Both the position numbers and the translations under genes were made by a program. From Inmirania thermothiophila (GTDB lineage Bacteria; Pseudomonadota; Gammaproteobacteria; DSM-100275): DNA of 64,000 nt. This document shows positions 28,809 to 37,405 of the stretch, one piece after another (positions within the stretch are counted from its first letter, which is position 1; every line of letters begins with the position of its first letter). Location: NCBI RefSeq assembly GCF_003751635.1, contig NZ_RJVI01000002.1, positions 496,001-560,000 on the forward strand, read 5' to 3'. Under the pieces are notes generated by a model, which had not been told where the DNA came from, did no database searches, and worked only from the letters and a program-made list of their open reading frames with translations.

Positions 28809-29723
28809 ATGTCGCGAAGCCGTTCGTTTCTCCACGCCGCCGTCGCCGTCGCCGCGCTGCTGCTCCTGGCCGGGCTCGCCCCGCCGCGGGCGGCCGCGGC
28901 GACCGCGACCCTGATGGCGGCAAACCCCTGCGCCATGGGCAACCCGTGCGCCATGAAGAAGGGCATGGGCAACCCCTGCGCCATGGGAAACCCCTGCGCC
29001 ATGAAGAAGGACATGGGCGCCAACCCGTGCGCCATGGGCAACCCCTGCGCCATGAAGAAGCCCATGGGCAACCCCTGTGCCGCGGGCAATCCCTGCGCGG
29101 CCAAGGCGAAGGGTGACCCGCGCCTCGCGCGCATGATCACGCGCCCGGCCGGGACGCACCTCTTCGACCGCGCCTCACGTGCCGAACTGGTGCGCCTCGG
29201 GGCCCGGCTGTGGAAGGACACCTCCCTGAGCACCAACGGGACGTCCTGCAACAGCTGCCATGCCAACGGCGCGCTCTTCAACAAGGCCACCTTCACCAAG
29301 CCGTTCCCGCATCGCGTCGCCATGGCCGCATCCCAGGCCGGTAAGGCCACCATCGACGCCGACGAGATGGTCCAGATCTGCCTGGTGGTGCCCATGCAGG
29401 GCAAGCCGCTTCCGTGGCACTCCAAGGAGCTCGCGGCCCTGACCTACTACACCACCGACGTGGTGCAGAAGCAGTTCATCCGGACCGCGATGGCAGGCGG
29501 CAACCCCTGCGCCGCAGGCAACCCGTGCGCCATGAAGAAGGGCATGGGCAGCAATCCCTGCGCCATGGGCAACCCCTGCGCCATGAAGAAGGGCATGGGC
29601 GGCAATCCCTGTGCCGCCGGCAACCCGTGTGCGACCAAGAACCCCTGCGCCGCCAACAAGGGCTGGGGCAATCCCTGCGGGATGAAGAAGCGCATGGGCA
29701 ATCCGTGCGCCGCCGGCTACTGA
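28809..29723 (+). CDS. Monohaem cytochrome c flanked by NPC-rich Cys/Met repeats
   Basis: 304 residues: signal peptide (about 1-31), then eight NPC units (about 39-100) patterned NPCAMG/NPCAMKKGMG. A single cytochrome c domain follows (about 103-228; haem site CNSCH near 157, likely Met ligand in VVPMQGKPLPWH). Nine more NPC units end the protein (about 232-304). There are 17 NPC motifs in all, rich in Met and Lys. Secreted to the periplasm or anchored on the surface. Paired Cys and Met at regular spacing suggest soft-metal binding (Cu+, Ag+) or a cross-linked scaffold, but nothing proves this. The cytochrome part resembles the c-type domain of sulfur/cytochrome accessory proteins. A ribosome site AAGGAG precedes the start. 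Confidence 0.85.
   Translation: MSRSRSFLHAAVAVAALLLLAGLAPPRAAAATATLMAANPCAMGNPCAMKKGMGNPCAMGNPCAMKKDMGANPCAMGNPCAMKKPMGNPCAAGNPCAAKAKGDPRLARMITRPAGTHLFDRASRAELVRLGARLWKDTSLSTNGTSCNSCHANGALFNKATFTKPFPHRVAMAASQAGKATIDADEMVQICLVVPMQGKPLPWHSKELAALTYYTTDVVQKQFIRTAMAGGNPCAAGNPCAMKKGMGSNPCAMGNPCAMKKGMGGNPCAAGNPCATKNPCAANKGWGNPCGMKKRMGNPCAAGY
28923..29108 (+). repeat. Coding direct repeats, N-terminal NPC block
   Basis: Near-identical units of about 18 and 30 bases (AACCCCTGCGCCATGGGC type) encode eight NPC motifs. Slippage or unequal recombination in this block would change the repeat number. Confidence 0.85.
29502..29720 (+). repeat. Coding direct repeats, C-terminal NPC block
   Basis: The same repeat units reappear after the cytochrome domain and encode nine NPC motifs up to the stop codon. 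The two blocks share long identical stretches, so recombination between them could delete the haem domain. Confidence 0.85.
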
Positions 29724-29818
29724 GCCCGAACGGGTGCCGGTGCCGCCGCGCCGCGGCGGCACCGGCCCACCCCCTGCCCACGCGCCCGCCCGGCCCTCAT
29801 CGGGCCCGGTGCGCCGCC

Positions 29819-30637
29819 GTGCTGGGACGGCTCTGGACCCTCGCACGGTCGACGGGTCCCGCGGCGGCCTTCGCGACCATGGTCACGATCCCCGCGGGAG
29901 CCTTCTGGATGGGCAGCACGCAGGAGGAGCGCGCCCTGGCCTATGCCCTCGACCTCGCCCGCGGCAGCACCGCCGCCCGCGACTACGCCTGGTTCGAAAA
30001 CGAGACCCGCCGCCGCGTCCACCTCGCCGCCTTCCGGATCGACCGCACCCCGGTCACCCAGGCCGACTACGCCCGCTTCGTCGCCGCGACCGGCCACCCT
30101 GTCCCGACGGTGCGGGCCGCCGAGTGGCAAGGCTACGGGCTCGTCCACCCCTATGCGACCGCCCTCCGTTTCGTCTGGCGTGACGGCCGCCCTCCGCCCG
30201 GGCGGGCGGATCACCCCGTGGTCCTCGTCACCCACGCCGATGCGGTCGCCTACTGCCGCTGGCGCGGCGCGCGCCTGCCCACCGAGGCCGAGTGGGAGAA
30301 GGCCGCACGGGGCACCGACGGCCGCTACTGGCCCTGGGGGAACCGCTTCGACCCCGTCCGTCTCAACAGCCGCGACGCCGGCCCCTTCGAGACCGAGCCG
30401 GTGGGCAGCCGCCCCGCCGGGGCGAGCCCCTGGGGCGTGCTGGACATGGCCGGACAGGTCTTCGAATGGACGGCGACGCCCTGCCCGGACCGCGACGGTG
30501 CCTGGATCGTCAAGGGGGGCTCCTGGGACGACTTCCCCGGGGTCACGCGGGGGGCGGCCCGCCACTGCCGCCCCGCCGGCCTCAAGCACGTCCTCATCGG
30601 CTTCCGCTGCGCCGCCGACGCCACCCCACGGCCGTGA
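29819..30637 (+). CDS. SUMF1/FGE-fold protein, non-canonical active site
   Basis: 272 residues (or 252 from ATG 29879) with the formylglycine-generating-enzyme sulfatase fold: VTIPAGAFWMGS, RIDRTPVTQADYARFVAATGH, CRWRGARLPTEAEWEKAARG, VLDMAGQVFEWTATP, KGGSWDDFPGVTRGAARHC and the terminal GFRCA. True formylglycine-generating enzymes have a copper-binding Cys pair in the segment after GGSW; here only one Cys is in that area. It is therefore more like NirV or other SUMF1-domain accessory proteins. No ribosome site is clear, so the start is uncertain. It stands 96 bases after the NPC cytochrome and before a multihaem cytochrome, suggesting a periplasmic redox role. Confidence 0.8.
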   Translation: MLGRLWTLARSTGPAAAFATMVTIPAGAFWMGSTQEERALAYALDLARGSTAARDYAWFENETRRRVHLAAFRIDRTPVTQADYARFVAATGHPVPTVRAAEWQGYGLVHPYATALRFVWRDGRPPPGRADHPVVLVTHADAVAYCRWRGARLPTEAEWEKAARGTDGRYWPWGNRFDPVRLNSRDAGPFETEPVGSRPAGASPWGVLDMAGQVFEWTATPCPDRDGAWIVKGGSWDDFPGVTRGAARHCRPAGLKHVLIGFRCAADATPRP

Positions 30638-30743
30638 CCCACACCCCGACCCCGGCAGCAGCCCAGGCCTCGCCCGACCCCGCCACCCCACTCGCCCGCA
30701 CGAGGGTCGGGCGCATGCATGCCGACACCCCAGGGAGCCCGCC

Positions 30744-31919
30744 ATGAACCGGATCGTCGCCGTCCTGTTGCTCCTCCTCGCCGGCGCCTCCGCCCAGGCC
30801 GCGGGCCTGGACGCCTTCCTCGCCCGGCACTGGGCCGATCCCCTGCCGCCGCAGGGCGAGCCGCCGCCCGGATACAGCCCCCTCGAGGCCCGCCTCGACC
30901 CCGAGGCCTGCGCCGCCTGCCACCGCGCCCAGTGGGAGGCGTGGAAGGGAAGCCGGCACGCCCGCGCCATGGGGCCCGGGGTGCTGGGCCAGCTCCTCAC
31001 CTTCGCGCCAGAGGCGGCCGCGGCGTGCCGTCGCTGCCACGCGCCGCTCGCGGAACAGGACCCCGCCGCCGGCCCCGCCGCCGAGCGCCTGCAGCGCCAG
31101 GGTCTCGTCTGCGCCGCCTGCCACGTGCGCGCCCACGTGCGCTACGGCCCGCCCCCGCGGCGCGACCCCGACGCCCGCGGCCCCGTGGGCAGCTCGGGCC
31201 CGCACGGCGGCTTCGTCGCCACGCCCGCCTTCGAGCAGTCCGCCTTCTGCAGCGTCTGCCACCAGTTCGGCCCAGACGGCTACGCCCTCGAGGGCAAGCC
31301 TCTTGAGAACACGGTGGAGGAATGGCGCACGAGTGACTGGGCCGCCAAGGGCGTTCAGTGCCAGGGATGCCACATGCCGGAGCGCGAGCATCTCTGGCGC
31401 GGGATCCACGACCCGGACACCGTCGCCCGCGCGGTGACCGTCGACGTCGATTTCCAAGAGGCCTCCGCCAGGCGCGTACGGGCGACCATCACCGTGCGCA
31501 ACACCGGCACCGGCCACCATTTCCCCACCTACGTCACGCCGAAGGTCTTCCTCCGCGCCGTCCTCGTGGACGCCGCGGGGCGCGCCCTCGGCGAGACGCT
31601 GCAGGAGGCGGTGATCGGCCGCGAGGTCACGCCGGACCTCTCCGCCGAGGTCTACGACACGCGCATCCCCGCGGGCGAGGCCTTCGCCGCGCTCTACGAC
31701 GCCCCGCGCCCGGCAGGCGTCGCGGCCCTGCAGGTCTGGCTCACGGTGGACCCGGATCACTTCTACCGGCGCTTCTTCGAGTCGCTTCTGCCGCAGATGC
31801 CCGACGGCGAGCCGCAGACGCTCATCGCCCTCGCCCTGGACGAGACCCGCCGCGCCCCCTTCGACGTCCTGCGCCGGCAGATCCCGCTGCCGCCGCCGGC
31901 CGCGCCCGGCGGGGACTGA
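30744..31919 (+). CDS. Periplasmic pentahaem cytochrome c
   Basis: 391 residues with a signal peptide (about 1-19). Five haem sites: CAACH, CRRCH, CAACH, CSVCH and CQGCH, all in the first 210 residues. The spacing resembles cytochrome c554/octahaem-type multihaem proteins. The C-terminal half (about 225-375) has no haem and reads as a beta-sandwich-like domain, beginning ARAVTVDVDFQ. The start has CAGGGAG seven bases upstream. Probably shuttles electrons between the quinone pool and a periplasmic enzyme; partner unknown. Confidence 0.85.
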   Translation: MNRIVAVLLLLLAGASAQAAGLDAFLARHWADPLPPQGEPPPGYSPLEARLDPEACAACHRAQWEAWKGSRHARAMGPGVLGQLLTFAPEAAAACRRCHAPLAEQDPAAGPAAERLQRQGLVCAACHVRAHVRYGPPPRRDPDARGPVGSSGPHGGFVATPAFEQSAFCSVCHQFGPDGYALEGKPLENTVEEWRTSDWAAKGVQCQGCHMPEREHLWRGIHDPDTVARAVTVDVDFQEASARRVRATITVRNTGTGHHFPTYVTPKVFLRAVLVDAAGRALGETLQEAVIGREVTPDLSAEVYDTRIPAGEAFAALYDAPRPAGVAALQVWLTVDPDHFYRRFFESLLPQMPDGEPQTLIALALDETRRAPFDVLRRQIPLPPPAAPGGD

Positions 31920-31938
31920 CGCCGCCCCCGCCGCTACA

Positions 31939-33147
31939 ATGGCGCCCGTGACCCGGAAAGCCTCCGTGACGACAGGGCGGATCCGCTCCGCCCTGCCCTT
32001 CGCCGCCGCGGCCGCCCTCACCGCGCTGGGGCTGCACGTGCTCTGGCGTCACGGCCCCCGTCTCGCCGCCCTCTACGCCATCGCCCTCGCCCTTGGCCTC
32101 GCCCTGCACCACGCCTCGTTCAGCTTTTCCGGGGCTTACCGGGCATTGTTCACGGAGCGGCGCACGCAGGGCGTGCGCGCCCACATCCTCCTCATCGCCC
32201 TCGCCACCGTGCTCTTCGCCCCCTTCCTCGCCATGGGGCAGGCCTTCGGTCACCCGCTCTACGGCGCGCTGGCCCCCCTCAGCCTGTCGGTGCCGGCGGG
32301 CGCCTTCCTCTTCGGGATCGGGATGCAGATCGGCGACGGCTGCGCCTCGGGGACCCTCTACACCGCGGGGAGCGGCAATCGCAAGATGGCGCTGACCCTC
32401 GCCGGCTTCCTGGCCGGATCGCTCCTCGCCACCTTCCACGCCCCCTTCTGGTGGGGCGTGCCGAGCCTCGGCACCGTGGACCTCGGCCGCACCCTGGGCT
32501 GGCCCGCCGCGGTGGCGCTGCAGCTCGGTGTGCTGGGGCTCCTCGATCGGCTGCTGGTCCGCATCGACGCCGGCCGCCGCCCGCAGCCGCTGCAGGCCCA
32601 CTGGCTGCGCGGCCCCTGGCCGCTCGCCGCCGGGGCGGCGGCCCTTGCCCTGCTCAACCTCGCCACGCTGCTGGTCTCGGGCCACGCCTGGACCATCGCC
32701 TGGGGGCTCACCCTGTGGGCGGGCAAGATCGCCACCGCCCTCGGCCTCGACCTCACCGCCCACGCCTTCTGGCGCGGCGGCTACACCGAGGCCGCCCTGG
32801 GTCGGAGCATCCTCGCCGACGATACCTCCCTCATGGACCTCGGCATCATCCTCGGGGCGACCCTGGGCGCGATGCTGGCGGGCCGCTTCCCGGAGGGGCG
32901 CTGGCCGAAGGCACGGCCGCTGCTGGGGGCGCTGGTGGGCGGTGTCCTCATGGGCTACGGCGCCCGCATCGCCTTCGGCTGCAACATCGGGGCCCTGTTC
33001 TCGGGCCTCGCCTCCTTCAGTCTCCACGGGTGGGTCTGGATCGCCGCCGCCCTGCCCGGGGTCTGGGTGGGGATCCACCTGCGCCCGCTCTTCGGGCTCT
33101 CCGGCTTCCCGGAGCGGGCCGGCGCCGCCGGGCTCAGCACTCGATGA
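31939..33147 (+). CDS. YeeE/YedE-family sulfur-compound transporter
   Basis: 402-residue membrane protein with about nine to ten helices in two similar halves, each with a conserved cysteine loop: [16 protein letters not shown] (first half) and [16 protein letters not shown] (second half). These are the hallmark Cys motifs of TsuA-type thiosulfate importers. It probably moves thiosulfate or a related sulfur species into the cell. It follows the pentahaem cytochrome by 19 bases, so it may be cotranscribed with it. Its 3' end overlaps the 3' end of sdaA by 14 bases on the opposite strand. Confidence 0.88.
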   Translation: MAPVTRKASVTTGRIRSALPFAAAAALTALGLHVLWRHGPRLAALYAIALALGLALHHASFSFSGAYRALFTERRTQGVRAHILLIALATVLFAPFLAMGQAFGHPLYGALAPLSLSVPAGAFLFGIGMQIGDGCASGTLYTAGSGNRKMALTLAGFLAGSLLATFHAPFWWGVPSLGTVDLGRTLGWPAAVALQLGVLGLLDRLLVRIDAGRRPQPLQAHWLRGPWPLAAGAAALALLNLATLLVSGHAWTIAWGLTLWAGKIATALGLDLTAHAFWRGGYTEAALGRSILADDTSLMDLGIILGATLGAMLAGRFPEGRWPKARPLLGALVGGVLMGYGARIAFGCNIGALFSGLASFSLHGWVWIAAALPGVWVGIHLRPLFGLSGFPERAGAAGLSTR

Positions 33148-34504
33148 CGTTGACCGCGAGGCCGCCGCGGGCGGTCTCCTTGTACTTGGCGCTCATGTCG
33201 GCCCCGGTCTCGCGCATGGTGCGGATCACGCGGTCGAGGGAGACGTGGTGGCGGCCGTCGCCGCGCAGGGCGAGGCGCGCGGCGTTGATGGCCTTGACCG
33301 CCCCCATGGCGTTGCGCTCGATGCAGGGGACCTGGACGAGCCCCCCCACGGGGTCGCAGGTCAGTCCCAGATTGTGCTCCATGCCGATCTCCGCCGCGTT
33401 CTCCACCTGCTGCGGGGTCCCGCCCAGGTACTCGGCGAGGGCGCCCGCGGCCATGGAGCAGGCCACCCCCACCTCGCCCTGGCAGCCCACGTCGGCCCCC
33501 GAGATGGAGGCGTTGAGCTTGTAGAGCAGGCCGATCGCCCCCGCGGTGAGGAGGAAGCGGATCACCCCCTCCTCGCCGCGGTCGGGACCGAAGCGGGTGG
33601 CGTAGTGGAGCACCGCCGGCACGATCCCGGCGGCACCGTTGGTGGGCGCGGTCACCACGCGCCCGCCGGCGGCGTTCTCCTCGCTCACGGCGAGGGCGTA
33701 GAGGTCCACCCAGTCGAGCACGTTGAGGGGGTCGCGCAGCGCCCCCTCCGCGGCCCCCACGAGCTTGCGGTGGAGCTCGGGCGCGCGCCGGCGCACCTTC
33801 ATCCCGCCCGGGAGGACCCCGTCACGCTCGCAGCCGCGGCGCACGCAGGCCTGCATCACCTCCCAGATCCTCAGGAGACCGGCACGGATCTCGGCATCCG
33901 TCCGCCACACCCGTTCGTTGGCCCACATGACGTCCGACACCGCCAGCCCCTCCCGCGCGCAGTGCCCGAGCAGCGTCTCGGCGCTGGTGAAGGGATAGGG
34001 CAGGCGGGTCTCCTGCGCCGGCCCGCCCTGCTCCCCCTCCGCCACCACGAAGCCGCCGCCCACCGAGTAGAGGACCGCCTCGGCGAGGCGCGCCCCGGCG
34101 GCGTCCCTGGCCTCGAAGCGCATCCCGTTGGGGTGGAAGGGCAGGCGCCGGCGGCGGTGGAAGACGAGGGACTCGCCTTCCACGAACGGGATCTCGTGCC
34201 GGCCGAGCAGGCGCAGCCGCCCGGCGGCAAGGGCCTGCCGCGCCGCCTCCGCCCCCGCCTCCGGATCCACCCTCTCCGGCTCCTCGCCCATGAGCCCCAG
34301 CACCACCGCCTTGTCCGTGCCGTGGCCCTTGCCGGTGGCCCCGAGCGAGCCGTAGAGCTCCACCCGCACCTGCGCGGTGCGCGCCATCAGCCCCTCGTCC
34401 CGGAGCCGCCGGGCGAAGCGCCGCGCCGCCCGCATCGGCCCCACGGTGTGGGAGCTGGAGGGACCGATGCCGATGGTGAAGAGGTCGAAGACGCTGACCG
34501 GCAC
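33134..34504 (-). CDS. sdaA: L-serine ammonia-lyase (iron-sulfur)
   Basis: 456 residues, single-chain SdaA type: an N-terminal beta domain with [18 protein letters not shown] and a C-terminal alpha domain. The three cysteines that bind the [4Fe-4S] cluster are visible in [15 protein letters not shown] and [10 protein letters not shown]. Deaminates L-serine to pyruvate and ammonia. GTG start, two bases after the stop of the DUF302 gene, so the two are probably cotranscribed. The 3' end overlaps the convergent transporter gene. Confidence 0.95.
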   Translation of the reverse strand: MPVSVFDLFTIGIGPSSSHTVGPMRAARRFARRLRDEGLMARTAQVRVELYGSLGATGKGHGTDKAVVLGLMGEEPERVDPEAGAEAARQALAAGRLRLLGRHEIPFVEGESLVFHRRRRLPFHPNGMRFEARDAAGARLAEAVLYSVGGGFVVAEGEQGGPAQETRLPYPFTSAETLLGHCAREGLAVSDVMWANERVWRTDAEIRAGLLRIWEVMQACVRRGCERDGVLPGGMKVRRRAPELHRKLVGAAEGALRDPLNVLDWVDLYALAVSEENAAGGRVVTAPTNGAAGIVPAVLHYATRFGPDRGEEGVIRFLLTAGAIGLLYKLNASISGADVGCQGEVGVACSMAAGALAEYLGGTPQQVENAAEIGMEHNLGLTCDPVGGLVQVPCIERNAMGAVKAINAARLALRGDGRHHVSLDRVIRTMRETGADMSAKYKETARGGLAVNVIEC

Positions 34505-34506
34505 GG

Positions 34507-34968
34507 CTACCGCCCGGCGTCGGCGACGATGCCCGCGAGGACGGCATCCAGCTCCGCCGCCATCCGATCCAGCTCCGCCACCTCGTAGGGGGCGAACACC
34601 GCGCTCGGGAGGCGGTAGGTGAGGCGCGCGGTCCCGTCCGGGCGCTCGGTGACGTAGAGGCGCAGCGGCGCCTCGATGCCGGCGGCGACGCTGGCGCGCA
34701 GCATGCGCACGGCATAGCGCGGCGCGAAGACCATGATCACCCGGTTGCCGGGCAGGGTCTCACCGATGGCGCGGGCCCCGCAGTCGGCGCAGGCGACGGC
34801 GACCACGCCGAGGCCGTGGGCCCGGACCGCCCGCTGCAACGCCTCGACGTAGGCGGCGAAGGGACGCCCGGTGTCGATGACCCGCGTGCCGGGATAGGGG
34901 GTCGGGTTCTCGCCGCGGGCGACACCCGCCGCGAGGAGCACGAGCGCGAAGACCGTGCGGCGCATCAT
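34507..34968 (-). CDS. DUF302 secreted protein
   Basis: 153 residues: a short signal peptide ([19 protein letters not shown]) followed by a DUF302 domain (about 38-125, e.g. [23 protein letters not shown] and [20 protein letters not shown]). Family function is not established; it is often near sulfur and copper genes. Two Cys in a CADC pattern sit mid-domain. Ribosome site AGGAGGA before the ATG. Confidence 0.8.
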   Translation of the reverse strand: MMRRTVFALVLLAAGVARGENPTPYPGTRVIDTGRPFAAYVEALQRAVRAHGLGVVAVACADCGARAIGETLPGNRVIMVFAPRYAVRMLRASVAAGIEAPLRLYVTERPDGTARLTYRLPSAVFAPYEVAELDRMAAELDAVLAGIVADAGR

Positions 34969-34989
34969 GGGCTTCCTCCTCCAGGGTCC

Positions 34990-35010
34990 GTGCCGCTGCC
35001 GCAGCGGCAC
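34990..35010. repeat. Perfect palindromic hairpin upstream of the DUF302 gene
   Basis: GTGCCGCTG-CCG-CAGCGGCAC, 9-bp perfect arms, 22 bases before the DUF302 start. It could be an operator or a leader hairpin; no T-tract. The 154 bases between the DUF302 start and the bfr remnant hold no gene. Confidence 0.5.
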
Positions 35011-35122
35011 CGCGAGTATAGGCGGGGGCGCGAACGCCCGCCCGCACCCCGATCGGGACCGGATCGGCCGCCCCGACCTTGCCGCTCGCCGCCTCCGGTC
35101 CACGGTTTTTGCTCCCTGTCAG

Positions 35123-35374
35123 CTGCAGCGCCTGGAGAAGCTGCGCGCGGGCAGGGACGTGCGCGAGATCCCGGCCTGCGACCTCGCCCTCGAGCTCGAC
35201 CACCGGCCCGCGGTGCCGGAGGGCGTCGCCTGCTGCGAATCCGTGCGCGACTACGTCTCGCGCGAGATCCTCGCCGACATCCTCGCCGCGGAGGAGGATG
35301 ACATCGACCGGCTCGAGACCCAGCTCGAGCTCATCGACAAGGTGGGGCTGGAGAACGACCTGCCGTCGCAGATG
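35123..35374 (+). pseudogene. bfr: Bacterioferritin remnant (C-terminal half)
   Basis: The frame encodes a recognisable C-terminal half of Bfr: LQRLEKLRAGRDVREIPACDLALE, ESVRDYVSREIL, AAEEDDIDRLETQLELIDKVGLEN and SQM at the end. It aligns from about residue 71 of the normal 158. The first 70 residues, with most ferroxidase ligands and the haem Met, are missing; the 150 bases upstream show no trace of them. The EEGHID ferroxidase motif reads EEDDID, losing the His ligand. There is no stop after SQM. I call it a decayed gene. It converges on an intact bfd. Confidence 0.8.
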
Positions 35375-35389
35375 CAGGGCGGACCCGCC

Positions 35390-35611
35390 TCAGTCCGCCT
35401 CCTCGCCGCCGCCCTGCGACGCCGCGTACCGCCCGGCGTGCACCGCCGCGACGGTCTCGCGCATCGCCTCCATGCAGCAGCCGCAGTCGCTGCCCATCCC
35501 GGTGGTGCGGATCAGCCACCGCAGGGCGGCGGTGCCCTCGCCCGCCGCCTCCCGCAACGCCCGCTCGGTGACGCCCTTGCACATGCAGATGGACATGATG
35601 CGAACGATCAT
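35390..35611 (-). CDS. bfd: Bacterioferritin-associated ferredoxin
   Basis: 73 residues with the Bfd-like (2Fe-2S) pattern: CMC near 9-11 and CGCC near 43-46 (C-x-C ... C-x2-C), followed by a helix. Known Bfd proteins reduce the ferritin core so that stored iron can be released. Its usual neighbour bfr is only a remnant here, 15 bases away on the other strand. The ATG at 35611 is the likely start; one at 35620 is also possible. Confidence 0.85.
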   Translation of the reverse strand: MIVRIMSICMCKGVTERALREAAGEGTAALRWLIRTTGMGSDCGCCMEAMRETVAAVHAGRYAASQGGGEEAD

Positions 35612-35692
35612 GCGTCGCATCCATGTTTGCAACCCCGGGGCGCCACCTCCCGGGTATACTGCGCAGCGTCGCCAGGACCACCGGAGGCACCC

Positions 35693-36130
35693 ATGACCCA
35701 TCGCAGGCTGGTCCACCGCACCCGGATGCCGATCCGCTGGGGCGACATGGACGCTCTCGGCCACGTCAACAACGCGGCCTATTTCCGCTACTTCGAGCAG
35801 GCCCGCGTGGAGTGGCTGGAGCGCACCGGGCTCGGGCTGGTCCAAGACGGCGTCGGCGCCGTCATCGTCAACGCGAGCTGCACCTACCACCGCGCCCTGG
35901 TCTACCCCGGCGAGATCGAGGTCGCGGTCTACGCCGGCCCGCCCGGGCGCTCCAGCTTCGAGACCTGGTACGCGCTGCACCGCACCGACGCGCCGGAGGT
36001 CCTGTGCGCCGAGGGCCAGGCCCGCGTGGTCTGGGTCGACCACCGGGCGGGCCGGTCCGTGCCCCTGCCGGAGGCGCTGCGCGCCCTGCTCCCGGCGCCC
36101 GCGCCGGACGGCGTGCCGGCCTCGTCGTGA
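35693..36130 (+). CDS. Acyl-CoA thioesterase, 4HBT/YbgC hotdog type
   Basis: 145-residue hotdog protein: PIRWGDMDALGHVNNAAYFRYFEQARVEWLE holds the catalytic Asp (GDMDALGHVNN), as in 4-hydroxybenzoyl-CoA thioesterase and YbgC. Start ATG at 35693 has CGGAGG upstream and a TATACT-like -10 at about 35656. Cleaves small acyl- or aryl-CoA esters; the substrate is unknown. Converges on the CaiB-type gene. Confidence 0.87.
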   Translation: MTHRRLVHRTRMPIRWGDMDALGHVNNAAYFRYFEQARVEWLERTGLGLVQDGVGAVIVNASCTYHRALVYPGEIEVAVYAGPPGRSSFETWYALHRTDAPEVLCAEGQARVVWVDHRAGRSVPLPEALRALLPAPAPDGVPASS

Positions 36131-36193
36131 GCCTGGGCCCGACCGGCGTCCCGGCGCTGCAGGTCCCGTGCCCGCGCACCCCGCCGCGGCGCC

Positions 36194-37405
36194 TCAGCCG
36201 ATGATCCCGGCCTCGCGCAGCCGCGCGATCTCCCCCGCCTCGACCCCGGCCAGCTCCCGCAGGACGTCCTCGGTGTGCTCGCCGAGGGCGGGCGGTGCCG
36301 CCTCGGCCATCCGCGCCGCGCCGTCCATACGGATGGGCGAGGCCACCTGGGGCAGCGCCCCCCAGCGCGGGTGGGTCAGCCGGCGCGCCAGTCCGCGGTG
36401 GCGGACCTGGGGATCGGCGAAGACGTCGGCGACGTCGTTGATGGGGCCGGCGGGCACCGCCGCCGCCTCCAGCGCCTGCACCCAATGGGCCCGCGGGCGC
36501 TCGCGCAGCCGTGCGGCCAGCAGCGGGATCAGCGCCTCGCGGTGGCGCACGCGGGCGGCGTTGGTGGCGAAGCGCGGCTCGTCGGCGAGCCCCGCAAGCC
36601 CCAGCACGTCGCAGAAGCGGCGGAACTGCGCGTCGTTGCCCACCGCCACCACGAACCAGCCGTCGGCGGCCTCGAAGGCCTGGTAGGGCACGATGTTGGG
36701 ATGGGCGTTGCCGAGCCGGCGCGGCGGCTCGCCCGAGACCAGGTAGTTGAGCGCCTGGTTGGCGAGGCAGGCCACCTCCACGTCCATGAGGGCGAGGTCG
36801 ATGTGGCGGCCGCGGCCGGTGCGGTCGCGCTCGCGCAGGGCGGCGAGCACCGCCACCGCGGCGTAGAGGCCCGTGAGGACGTCGGTGAGCGCCACCCCCA
36901 CCTTCTGCGGCTCGCCGCCGGGCTCGCCGGTGATGCTCATCAGCCCCCCCATGGCCTGGATGAGGAGGTCGTAGCCGGGGCGCGCGGCATAGGGCCCGTC
37001 CTGCCCGAAGCCGGTGATGGAGCAGTAGACGAGGCGCGGGTTGCGGGCGGAGAGGCTGGCGTAGTCGAGGCCGTAGCGCGCGAGCCCTCCGACCTTGAAG
37101 TTCTCCACCAGCGCGTCGCAGCGCTCGGCCAGCCGCGCCACCAGCGCCGCCCCCTCCGGACGGGCGAGATCCACCGCCACCGAGCGCTTGCCCCGGTTGG
37201 CGCAGAGAAAGTAGGCCGAGGGCGCACCCGCGGCGGGGTCGCCCGCCCAGGGCGGGCCCCAGCCGCGGGTCTCGTCGCCGCCCCCGGGCCGCTCCACCTT
37301 GATCACCTCGGCGCCGAGGTCGGCCAGGAGCTGCGTCGCCCAGGGGCCGGCGAGGACGCGGCTGAGGTCGAGGATGCGCACCCCCGCGAGCGGGCCCTCA
37401 GCCAT
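36194..37405 (-). CDS. Class III CoA-transferase (CaiB/BaiF family)
   Basis: 403 residues: GVRILDLSRVLAGPWATQLLADLGAEVIKVERPGGGDETRGWGPP at the start, GFGQDGPYAARPGYDLLIQAMGG, and the nucleophilic Asp in ALMDVEVACLANQALNYL. It moves CoA between carboxylates by a covalent Asp-acyl intermediate. It overlaps the upstream dehydrogenase gene by eight bases and would act with it, for example in making or using a dicarboxyl-CoA. Acids not known; succinate- or glutarate-type donors are plausible. Confidence 0.9.
   Translation of the reverse strand: MAEGPLAGVRILDLSRVLAGPWATQLLADLGAEVIKVERPGGGDETRGWGPPWAGDPAAGAPSAYFLCANRGKRSVAVDLARPEGAALVARLAERCDALVENFKVGGLARYGLDYASLSARNPRLVYCSITGFGQDGPYAARPGYDLLIQAMGGLMSITGEPGGEPQKVGVALTDVLTGLYAAVAVLAALRERDRTGRGRHIDLALMDVEVACLANQALNYLVSGEPPRRLGNAHPNIVPYQAFEAADGWFVVAVGNDAQFRRFCDVLGLAGLADEPRFATNAARVRHREALIPLLAARLRERPRAHWVQALEAAAVPAGPINDVADVFADPQVRHRGLARRLTHPRWGALPQVASPIRMDGAARMAEAAPPALGEHTEDVLRELAGVEAGEIARLREAGIIG

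Noticed and set aside
28923-29720. CRISPR array from the regular repeats
   Set aside because: Repeats are in frame, code for NPC units inside a signal-peptide cytochrome and have no unique spacers; no cas genes nearby.
29819-30637. True formylglycine-generating enzyme
   Set aside because: The Cys pair expected after the GGSW motif is not present, and no sulfatase gene is in the window; kept only as SUMF1 fold.
34955-36130. Single long protein joining the bacterioferritin remnant and the thioesterase
   Set aside because: The frame is open only by chance across an intergenic stretch that also holds bfd on the other strand. The thioesterase has its own ATG, ribosome site and -10-like TATACT.
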